Source of the DNA: Streptomyces sp. 11x1
GTDB lineage: Bacteria > Actinomycetota > Actinomycetes > Streptomycetales > Streptomycetaceae
Direction of reading: 5' to 3'
Length of the DNA stretch: 64,000 bases
Assembly: GCF_032598905.1 (NCBI RefSeq)
Contig: NZ_CP122458.1
Span: forward strand, 3,596,001 to 3,660,000
Shown here: positions 1-6,871 of the stretch, piece after piece
How the letters are laid out: each line of letters opens with the position of its first letter
Position numbering within the stretch: position 1 is the first letter of the stretch
Made by a program: the position numbers and the translations under genes
The notes under the pieces: generated by a model
Told to the model about the DNA's origin: nothing
Database searches by the model: none
What the model saw: only the letters and a program-made list of their open reading frames with translations

Positions 1-1172
1 ACCGGCTTGCTGGGCTCGATCTGGTTGACCCAGCCGATCACGCCACCGCCGACGTGGACCGCGTCGGCGAAACCGGCCGACTTCAGGACCGCGAGGACTT
101 CCGCACTGCGGACACCCGTCTTGCAGTGCAGGACGATCTTCTTGTCCTGCGGGAGGGCCTCCAGGGCGGTGCCCATGAGGAACTCGTTCTTCGGGATCAG
201 CTTGGCGCCCGGAATGGAGACGATCTCGTACTCGTTGATCTCGCGGACGTCGATGATCTCGATGTTCTCGCCGTCGTCGATCCACTCCTTGAGCTGCTTG
301 GGAGTGATCGTCGAGCCGGCGGCCGCCTCCTGGGCCTCCTCGGAGACGACGCCGCAGAAGGCCTCGTAGTCGATGAGCTCGGTGACGGTGGGGTTCTCGC
401 CGCAGACGGCGCAGTTGGGGTCCTTGCGGACCTTGACCTGGCGGTACTGCATCTCCAGGGCGTCGTAGATCATCAGGCGGCCGACCAGCGGCTCGCCGAT
501 GCCCGCGAGGAGCTTGATGGCCTCGTTGACCTGGATGGAGCCGATGGACGCGCACAGCACGCCCAGGACGCCGCCCTCGGCGCAGGAGGGAACCATGCCG
601 GGCGGCGGGGGTTCCGGGTAGAGGCAGCGGTAGCAGGGGCCGTGCTCGGCCCAGAAGACGGAGGCCTGGCCGTCGAAGCGGTAGATCGAGCCCCACACGT
701 ACGGCTTGTTCAGCAGCACGGCCGCGTCGTTGACCAGGTAGCGGGTCGCGAAGTTGTCCGTCCCGTCGACGATCAGGTCGTACTGGCTGAAGATGTCCAT
801 CACGTTCTCGGCCTCGAGCCGCTCTTCGTGGAGGATCACGTTCACGTACGGGTTGATGCCGAGGACGGAGTCACGGGCGGACTCGGCCTTGGAGCGGCCG
901 ATGTCGGCCTGGCTGTGGATGATCTGGCGCTGCAGGTTCGACTCGTCGACCTCGTCGAACTCCACGATGCCGAGCGTCCCGACGCCCGCCGCGGCCAAGT
1001 ACATCAGCGCCGGCGAGCCCAGGCCGCCGGCGCCTACACAGAGCACCTTGGCGTTCTTCAGCCGCTTCTGCCCGTCCATCCCGACATCGGGGATGATCAG
1101 GTGGCGGGAGTACCTGCGGACCTCGTCTACGGTGAGCTCGGAAGCGGGCTCGACCAGGGGTGGCAGCGACAC
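1..1172 (-). CDS. moeZ: MoeZ-type adenylyltransferase/sulfurtransferase (3' end just off the window)
   Basis: E1-like enzyme that adenylates the C-terminal glycine of small sulfur carriers (ThiS, MoaD, CysO families) and then thiolates it, feeding molybdopterin, thiamine and cysteine-type sulfur pathways. About 390 residues are visible, so only the last few codons are missing. The N-terminal ThiF/MoeB domain shows the nucleotide-binding GAGGLGSP motif, and the zinc ligands are the pairs CYRC and CAVC. The C-terminal rhodanese domain carries the active-site cysteine in HCKTGVRS. The GTG at 1172 opens VSLPPLVEPASELTVDEV, the usual family N-terminus. It follows the polysaccharide-type cassette on the same strand but has its own SigR-like promoter just upstream. 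Family assignment is firm. Confidence 0.95.
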   Translation of the reverse strand, partial: MSLPPLVEPASELTVDEVRRYSRHLIIPDVGMDGQKRLKNAKVLCVGAGGLGSPALMYLAAAGVGTLGIVEFDEVDESNLQRQIIHSQADIGRSKAESARDSVLGINPYVNVILHEERLEAENVMDIFSQYDLIVDGTDNFATRYLVNDAAVLLNKPYVWGSIYRFDGQASVFWAEHGPCYRCLYPEPPPPGMVPSCAEGGVLGVLCASIGSIQVNEAIKLLAGIGEPLVGRLMIYDALEMQYRQVKVRKDPNCAVCGENPTVTELIDYEAFCGVVSEEAQEAAAGSTITPKQLKEWIDDGENIEIIDVREINEYEIVSIPGAKLIPKNEFLMGTALEALPQDKKIVLHCKTGVRSAEVLAVLKSAGFADAVHVGGGVIGWVNQIEPSKP

Positions 1173-1216
1173 GGGGACTCCGTTGGTCGGTCAATCACTA
1201 CAGTTGTTCTCCCCGT

Positions 1217-1242
1217 AACACTGCCACGCCCTTTTTCATTCC
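1217..1242 (-). promoter_or_regulatory. SigR-type promoter upstream of moeZ
   Basis: On the minus strand the sequence reads GGAAT (1242-1238), exactly 18 bases, then GTT (1219-1217). This is the GGAAT-N18-GTT consensus of the Streptomyces thiol-oxidative-stress sigma factor SigR. Transcription would begin near 1210, giving a leader of roughly 40 bases before the moeZ GTG at 1172. The -35 box overlaps the stop codon of the preceding gene, so moeZ can be transcribed independently of the cassette upstream. A sulfur-carrier enzyme fits the known SigR regulon. Confidence 0.8.
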
Positions 1243-1985
1243 GAGACACCCGTCCCAATCAGCGAGACGACTTCGTCCCAGTAGCCGGGCATCGTCTCCC
1301 AGGGGTCGATCCTCCCGTGGCGGTCGGTGCGGTCCGTGACGTAGATCGTGGCGGCACCCTGCCAGCGGGCGATCCGCAGCGCCTCGTCGAGGTGGCCGCG
1401 CGGGACGCCGTGGACGAAGTGGCAGAAGCGCTCGGGGGGATGGTCGGCGGTCCATTCGGCCACCTGCGACCACCGGTAGTCGCTCCAGGGGCCGGCGAAG
1501 GTCACCAGTTGGTCGGCGATCTCGACATACCCGGGATGCGGATGGGTGCCATGGCCGAGGACGACGTGGCCGCCGCCGAGGAGGGCACGGAGTGTGGTGA
1601 CCGCGCGGCCGGTCTCGGCGAGGGAGCCGCGCTCGGTGGGACAGCGGTCCAGGAGGAAGCCGTCGACGAGGTACCAGTCGAGATAGCGGCGGGCGTCGGC
1701 GGCGATCTCGGCGAAGGCGCGCGCCCCGAAAGTCATGTCCACCCGGCCGAGGACCTGGACGCCCGCGTTCCGCAACCGTCCGGCGGCCTCCAGACAGTGC
1801 CGGTCGGGACGGGTGCCGGGGCCGTCGGAGACGTCGAGGGCAACCCAGTGCAAGGGGGTGCCGGGGCGGGTGAGTTCGCCCCATTCCAGTGGAGCGACGA
1901 GGGGGTGGGCATAGCCGGGGACGCCGATGCCCTGGCTTAAGCCGGTGCGGGCGATGCCCGAGGGGGCGGGGGTCAGATACGGCAT
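1236..1985 (-). CDS. Spherulation-specific family 4 (spherulin-4) protein
   Basis: A 249-residue protein of the spherulin-4 family, related to the TIM-barrel glycoside hydrolase-like domain found in exopolysaccharide proteins such as PelA. Seen directly: an N-terminal GVPGYAHPLV strand, acidic strand ends in LDVSDGPG, GRVDMTFGARAF and WYLVDGFLLDRCP, and a conserved GVPRGHLDEAL near residue 200. No signal peptide or membrane segment is evident, so secretion is not supported by this start. Its start overlaps the end of the epimerase gene by 13 bases, indicating translational coupling. Activity on an alpha-1,4-linked amino sugar polymer is an inference from family and neighbours only. Confidence 0.85.
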   Translation of the reverse strand: MPYLTPAPSGIARTGLSQGIGVPGYAHPLVAPLEWGELTRPGTPLHWVALDVSDGPGTRPDRHCLEAAGRLRNAGVQVLGRVDMTFGARAFAEIAADARRYLDWYLVDGFLLDRCPTERGSLAETGRAVTTLRALLGGGHVVLGHGTHPHPGYVEIADQLVTFAGPWSDYRWSQVAEWTADHPPERFCHFVHGVPRGHLDEALRIARWQGAATIYVTDRTDRHGRIDPWETMPGYWDEVVSLIGTGVSE

Positions 1986-2932
1986 GCCGCCTCCATCCAG
2001 ATGTCGGCGAGGGACTCCTCCAGGTTGATGCGGGGCCGCCAGCCGAGCCGGTCGCGGGCGGTGCGCACATCGGCCTGCTGCCAGCTGCCGCAGCCGTCCG
2101 GGTAGGGGTAGGAGACGGGCACGGTGTGGTCGGGCTCGGGGCGGGGGTGGCCGATGGTCGACCTGAGGGGGTTGGGCGGGGCGTCCAGTTCGTGGAGGGC
2201 TCCCCCGTAGCCGGCGACGCGGGCGAGGACGGCCGCGGCGTCACGGAGGCGCACGGCGCGGCCCGAGCCGATGTTGATCACGCCTTGGGCGGCGGAGAGC
2301 GAGGCGGCGTGGACGGCGCGGGCGACATCGCGTACGTCGACGAAGTCGCGCTGGACGCCGAGGCCGCCGAGTTTGAGTTCGCCGTCGCCGGACTGCATGG
2401 CGCGGCGCATGGCTTCGGCGAGACGGCCGAGCGGGGAGCCGGCGGGCGTGCCGGGGCCGGCGGGTGAGAAGACCCGCAGGACCACGGCGTCCAGGCCGGA
2501 GCCGAGGACGAGTTCGGTGGCGGCGAGCTTGCTCACACCGTAGGGGCCGCCGGGGCGGGGCACGGCGTCCTCGGCGGTGGAGGACCCGGGCTGGCTGGGA
2601 CCGTACTCCGCGCCGCAGCCGAGCTGCACCAGACGTGCCCCGCAGCCGCTGCGGCGCAGGGCCTCGCAGACGGTGGCGACGGCGACGGTGTTGTGCCGGG
2701 TGAGTTCGCGGGCGCCGCCCCGGGTGGCGCCCGCGCAGTTGACGACCACTCCGGGGTGGACGGCGTCCAGGAAGCGGGTGAGCGCGCCGGGGCTGCCGGT
2801 GGCGAGGTCGAACCGTACGTCGGCGTCGTCGCCGCGGCCGAGCGCGGTGAGTTGGACGGCCGGGTCGGCGAGCAGACGTTCGGCGACGAAGCGGCCGAGG
2901 TATCCGTTGGCTCCGATCAGCAGGACCCTCAT
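1973..2932 (-). CDS. NAD-dependent sugar epimerase/dehydratase
   Basis: A 319-residue extended short-chain dehydrogenase/reductase. Seen: the Rossmann motif GANGYLG at residues 7-13, a conserved VNCAGAT strand, the catalytic YGVSK (YxxxK) near residue 135, and an RDFVDVRDVARA segment typical of nucleotide-sugar epimerases. The likely role is making a UDP- or dTDP-sugar for the neighbouring glycosyltransferase; the exact sugar cannot be read from sequence. The ATG at 2932 is chosen because MRVLLIGANGYLG is the normal start of the fold and GGGAG lies about seven bases upstream. Much longer upstream reading frames have no family similarity. It overlaps the spherulin-4 gene by 13 bases. Confidence 0.88.
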   Translation of the reverse strand: MRVLLIGANGYLGRFVAERLLADPAVQLTALGRGDDADVRFDLATGSPGALTRFLDAVHPGVVVNCAGATRGGARELTRHNTVAVATVCEALRRSGCGARLVQLGCGAEYGPSQPGSSTAEDAVPRPGGPYGVSKLAATELVLGSGLDAVVLRVFSPAGPGTPAGSPLGRLAEAMRRAMQSGDGELKLGGLGVQRDFVDVRDVARAVHAASLSAAQGVINIGSGRAVRLRDAAAVLARVAGYGGALHELDAPPNPLRSTIGHPRPEPDHTVPVSYPYPDGCGSWQQADVRTARDRLGWRPRINLEESLADIWMEAACRI

Positions 2933-2976
2933 CGGGCGGCTCCCGGGGCGGGCTCTCCGGTTCGGGTGGTGATCAT
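2929..2976 (-). CDS. Candidate 15-codon leader ORF coupled to the epimerase
   Basis: A short frame, MITTRTGEPAPGAAR, starts at an ATG (2976) eight bases after a strong AAGGAG. Its TGA overlaps the epimerase ATG as ATGA. The arrangement is typical of translational coupling and would put ribosomes directly on the epimerase start. It may instead be the remnant of an N-terminal extension that lost frame with the epimerase. There is no homology evidence; the call rests on the ribosome binding site and the overlap. Confidence 0.4.
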   Translation of the reverse strand: MITTRTGEPAPGAAR

Positions 2977-3129
2977 CTGGCGTTCTCCTTATGGGGTGGT
3001 GCCGGGGGTGCTGAGGTGGCCCGCAGTGTCGGCCCCGCGGGAAGGGACGTCCGGGACGGAAGCCCCGTGCGTCGATCGGGCTCGGACTTCGCGTGGCGGT
3101 GTATGGCCGTGGTGCGAAGCCCGAGGGCG

Positions 3130-4374
3130 TCAGGTCGCCCCGGGGGGCAGGGCGTGGGCCGAGGCCCGGGTGAGCGTGCGGGTGGCGTGGACGAGCAGGG
3201 TGAGCGCGACGGCGCCGCACACGAGCGCGGGTACGGCCGCGGGACCCCAGGCGCGGGCGATCGTCTCGACGGGGGCGGCCAGGAAGGAGCAGCCGGGCAG
3301 GTGGCTCGCGAAGACCGTGCCCAGCGCGACCGCCTCGGCCAGCGCGGCTGCGCGGAGGGCGACCACCGGGGCCTGGGAGAAGCCGTGAGCGATGAGGAGA
3401 CGCGCGAGCAGCAGGAGCGCCCCGAGGGCGGCGGCGCCCGCGTACTCGGTGGGCTCGTCCAGGACCGCCCCGCACAGCGCCAGCAGGGCAGCCAGGGCAC
3501 CGAGGTGGAGTGCGGACACACCGAGGATCAGGGGCTTCATGGACTCCGCGAACTCCGCGAGGCCGCGGCTGTTGCTGAGTTTGCGGCGGGCCCGTGCGGA
3601 GAGGAGGTGGGCGCACCAGACGGCGGGAGCGCAGGACAGGGCGAGCGCGAGTACGGGGGCGACGGCCAGGGGCCAGAGGCCGTGGGGCCCGCCTGTGAGT
3701 CCGGCGGTGAGCAGGCCGTCGCCGAGAAGGGCATAGGCGATGAGCCAGCACGTCCAGGTGCGGGTGCGGCCCGCGGTGCCGGACGGTGCGCGCAGTGGAC
3801 CCCGGTCGAGTGCCGCACGGAGGCCGAGCGCCACCGCGAGGGCGCCGAGGGCCGCGGCCACGAGACGGGGTTGGCCGTCGGTGAGCCGCACTCCGGCGAC
3901 GCCCGCCGCGCACAGGGCGCCCGGCAAGAGGGCGAACACGGCCCAGCCACGGCGTGCGCCGGGCGCGCTCGGCACCGGCTCCCGCTCCGTGGGTTCCTCC
4001 CCGTCGCGCGACACACGTGCATACATCTCCTCGGCGAGCGAGAACACGTCGCGGTGCCGGAAGCGGGCTGCCGTTCGGTCGGTCACCCCGTGGGCCTCCA
4101 GCCCGGCGGCGATCTCCAAGGGGTCGACCGCCCGCTCGCAGAGTTCCCGGTGCCGGTGCATCAGGGCCTTCACGGGGTCCACGGCACCGCGCCGGGGAGC
4201 TGACCGGGGTGCGGCCTCGGGCGGGGCAAGGTCGTCGTCCACCCGGAGCGCAGGACCGGGCGGGGCGACGAGGTCCCGCGAGGCCAGGGGGTCGCCCGAA
4301 GTCACGGCCTCCGGCGGGAGCTTCGCATCGCACCCGTCCAGCCCGTCCAGTCCGTCCAGCCGCAGCTCGCTCAT
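3130..4374 (-). CDS. Polytopic membrane protein of the polysaccharide cassette
   Basis: A 414-residue protein with a soluble N-terminal third and about eight hydrophobic helices after residue 140 (for example WAVFALLPGALCAAGVAGV and PALVCGAVALTLLV). The soluble part holds a conserved-looking stretch, HRELCERAVDPLEIAAGLE, followed by VFSLAEEMYARV. I do not recognise a named family. Its position directly after a PelF-like glycosyltransferase, with a 4-base ATGA overlap (start 4374, glycosyltransferase stop 4371), suggests it acts with that enzyme, perhaps in polymer export as PelG does. That is inference; similarity to PelG is not visible by eye. A longer frame upstream of 4374 lies inside the glycosyltransferase gene and is a shadow. 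Confidence 0.8.
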   Translation of the reverse strand: MSELRLDGLDGLDGCDAKLPPEAVTSGDPLASRDLVAPPGPALRVDDDLAPPEAAPRSAPRRGAVDPVKALMHRHRELCERAVDPLEIAAGLEAHGVTDRTAARFRHRDVFSLAEEMYARVSRDGEEPTEREPVPSAPGARRGWAVFALLPGALCAAGVAGVRLTDGQPRLVAAALGALAVALGLRAALDRGPLRAPSGTAGRTRTWTCWLIAYALLGDGLLTAGLTGGPHGLWPLAVAPVLALALSCAPAVWCAHLLSARARRKLSNSRGLAEFAESMKPLILGVSALHLGALAALLALCGAVLDEPTEYAGAAALGALLLLARLLIAHGFSQAPVVALRAAALAEAVALGTVFASHLPGCSFLAAPVETIARAWGPAAVPALVCGAVALTLLVHATRTLTRASAHALPPGAT

Positions 4375-6656
4375 CGCGCCCCCTCCCCCGCGGGCACCGG
4401 CTCCCCGACGGCGGGGACCGACTCCTCGGCGGTGACAGCCGAAGGCTCCTCGACAGCCCGCACCGAGCCCGCAGCCGACGTGGCCGCCGCTGCCGCTGCC
4501 GCTGCCGCCTGAGCCGTGCGCGGGGCCGAACCCGTGGCCGCTGCCGGCTCCGTGGTCGCAGCCGAGGCCGTGGCCGCCGCCGAGGCCGTGGCCGCCGCCG
4601 AGGCCGTGGCCGCCGCCGAGGCCGTGGTCGCCGCCGAGGCCGTGGCCGCCGCCGAGGCCGTGGTCCCAGCAGCCGAAGTCCCGCCCGTCAGCAACGCCGC
4701 GTCCGGCCCCGGCGCCCGGCTCCGCCCAGGCATCCCGTCCCGCCCGGACAGCACGTCCCGGCCCGACGTCGTAGCCCGCACGGGCGAGCCAACCGCCCAC
4801 CGTGGCCTTCCGACGGCACCCCCGCCCGGCCCCACCGCACCGGCGCCCGCCGCCGCGGCCGCCGAAACCCCCGCCCCGCCGGCAACCCCAACGACCCCGG
4901 CGACTCCCGCGACCCCAGCCACTCCCGCACCCCCGAGGCCACCCGCCATCGGGCGGGACTCGGTCCAGCGGCCGGGGACGTGGGACTCGGCAGGGGACCC
5001 GAAGGGCAGTGGTCCACCGGTGTCGTCGAGGACGATCCTGTGCACGGGGGCGTGGGAGACGATCTCCAGGTAGATGCCACGAAATGCCGCGACGTTCTGC
5101 TCCACCGTGAAGAGTTCGAGAGCACGGGCGCGGGCGGCCGCGCCCAGGCGCGCACGGCGCTCGGGTTCACGCAGGAGCGCCACGCACGCTTCGGCGAGCG
5201 CCCGCGGATTGCGCGGGGGGACGACGAGCCCGGTGCCGCCGATGACCTCCACGACCGCCCCCACGTCGGTGGAGACGGTGGGCCGACCGCAGAACATGGT
5301 CTCGACCAGACTGATCGGGAAGCCCTCGACCACACTCGACAGCACGACCACCGCCCCGGCACCGTACGCCTCGGCCAGGTCGGGAACGGCCGGGTCACCG
5401 ATCTCCTCGAAGGAGACGGGGTGGTCGCCAACCGCGTGGACACCGTCCGCCTCGTCGGGGAAGAGCTGCGCGGCGAGGACCTTGCAGTGGCCCAGATAGG
5501 CGGTGGCCTCGGCCCCCGCGGCCGCTCCGACGATCCTGAGCCGCGCCCTCGGCTCGGCCCGCCGGACCTCGGCGAAGGCATGCAGCAGCGAGATCAGGTC
5601 CTTGGCGGGCTCGATGCGGCCCACCCACACCAGCGTGTGGGGGTCCGCGCACTCCGGCGACTCGCCCACCTCGGCGAAGCGGGCGGCGTCCATGCCGGGG
5701 TAGACCGTACGGATCTTGGCTCGGTCGGCGCCGCAGCGCTCCTGCCAGCGGCGGGCATGGGTGTTGCCGGGGGTGAGGCAGGCGGCCCGCCGGTACACCT
5801 CCGCCGTCAGCCGCCGGTGGAAGGCCGCGAGGAGCGCGCGTACCGGCGCCTCTCCCGAGGTCCCGAGGTAGTGCGCCCGTAGCGGCACGCCGTACTCGGT
5901 GACCAGGAGCGGCACCCCGTGGAAGTGACGGGCCAACAGTCCGGGCAGCGCGGCCGACCCGCCCGCCGCCGCATGGCACAGGTCGACGGCGCCGAGCCCG
6001 TCGTCCTCGTACCAGTCGAGCGAGAGGGGGCGCAGGGCGCGTTCGAGATGCGAGGCGACCGTCAGCAGATCCGGGACGCGAGCCTCGCGCGCCCCTCGCA
6101 GTGCGCCCGGCGCGCGACAGGCGCGCTCCAGCGTGCGGACGGCGGCCTCGGAACGCAGCGCGCCGACGAGTCCGCCCTCGTCCCGGGCCAGTTCGGCAAG
6201 CCCGTACAGCGCGTTGCCGAAACGGTCCGCCTCAGCACCGGCCGCACCATCGAGACCATCCACGGCGGGACCGTCGAGGCCCTTCGCGACCGCCCCTTCG
6301 AGGACCGTTCCGGTCACACCTCCGATCCCGCCCGCAGTTCCGACCCCGCCCGCTCCGCCGGCTCCCCCCGAACAGACAGCCGCCACCAGCTCCCCGTACG
6401 CCTCAGCGAAGCGCCTTCGCGCGCGTCGGCCATGGACGATCCCGTCGTCCTCGGCCGTCCACAGCGGGGCCGTGCGGACCCGGCGGACCTGTGGCGGCAG
6501 CGGGATCCAGCCCTCGTCCTCCTGCCGCTCGCTCCGGCTGAGCGCGTAGACGTCGAACTCGTGTCGCTCCAGCCCACGTACGAGTCGGTCGCACCAGAGC
6601 CTGGCGTCACCGCTCACATACGGATAGCCACCCTCCGTAAGCAGTCCGATGCGCAC
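4371..6656 (-). CDS. PelF-like glycosyltransferase family 4 (DUF3492) with low-complexity tail
   Basis: Cytoplasmic retaining GT4 enzyme, expected to transfer sugar from a UDP-sugar. The N-terminal DUF3492 signature RIGLLTEGGYPYVSGDARLW is characteristic of PelF and its relatives. The GT-B C-domain shows VWVGRIEPAKDLISLLHAF and the EX7E motif in EGFPISLVE. From about residue 560 the protein becomes an unusual Ala/Gly/Thr-rich tail of about 190 residues, including hexapeptide repeats of the type TASAAA. Start: the GTG at 6656 immediately opens the conserved signature; an ATG at 6764 would add 36 unconserved residues. It heads the cassette and overlaps the membrane-protein gene by 4 bases. Confidence 0.88.
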   Translation of the reverse strand: MRIGLLTEGGYPYVSGDARLWCDRLVRGLERHEFDVYALSRSERQEDEGWIPLPPQVRRVRTAPLWTAEDDGIVHGRRARRRFAEAYGELVAAVCSGGAGGAGGVGTAGGIGGVTGTVLEGAVAKGLDGPAVDGLDGAAGAEADRFGNALYGLAELARDEGGLVGALRSEAAVRTLERACRAPGALRGAREARVPDLLTVASHLERALRPLSLDWYEDDGLGAVDLCHAAAGGSAALPGLLARHFHGVPLLVTEYGVPLRAHYLGTSGEAPVRALLAAFHRRLTAEVYRRAACLTPGNTHARRWQERCGADRAKIRTVYPGMDAARFAEVGESPECADPHTLVWVGRIEPAKDLISLLHAFAEVRRAEPRARLRIVGAAAGAEATAYLGHCKVLAAQLFPDEADGVHAVGDHPVSFEEIGDPAVPDLAEAYGAGAVVVLSSVVEGFPISLVETMFCGRPTVSTDVGAVVEVIGGTGLVVPPRNPRALAEACVALLREPERRARLGAAARARALELFTVEQNVAAFRGIYLEIVSHAPVHRIVLDDTGGPLPFGSPAESHVPGRWTESRPMAGGLGGAGVAGVAGVAGVVGVAGGAGVSAAAAAGAGAVGPGGGAVGRPRWAVGSPVRATTSGRDVLSGRDGMPGRSRAPGPDAALLTGGTSAAGTTASAAATASAATTASAAATASAAATASAAATASAATTEPAAATGSAPRTAQAAAAAAAAATSAAGSVRAVEEPSAVTAEESVPAVGEPVPAGEGAR
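4561..4665. repeat. 18-bp tandem repeat in the glycosyltransferase tail
   Basis: The unit gccgaggccgtggccgcc is repeated five times with at most one substitution (4561-4650), followed by a partial sixth copy. It is in frame with the glycosyltransferase, adding six residues per unit, so copy-number change would not disrupt the gene. The regularity suggests replication slippage. Confidence 0.9.
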
Positions 6657-6871
6657 GCGTGCACCCCCGATCTCCCGTTTGAGGAGCCGCCGTTCGCCCG
6701 GCGGCCCGCAGCGGGACGAACGTATGCGGACAAGGCGGTGGCGCGACGGACGGTTGTCCATCACGCCACCAAAAGGGGTGAACGGTCGTAACTTTCGCTA
6801 GCGGTACGCGTTTTGTCGCGCTAAGAGATCACTTGGTCACTCCGCGTCGAACGACGACACGGAGTGACCCG

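Noticed and set aside
4561..4665. CRISPR-like array
   Set aside because: Units are 18 bases, contiguous, without spacers and inside a coding gene; a tandem repeat.
3130..4800. Extended start of the membrane protein with GLGGGHGLGG repeats
   Set aside because: The extension reads the glycosyltransferase repeat in another frame. The ATG at 4374 with an ATGA overlap is better.
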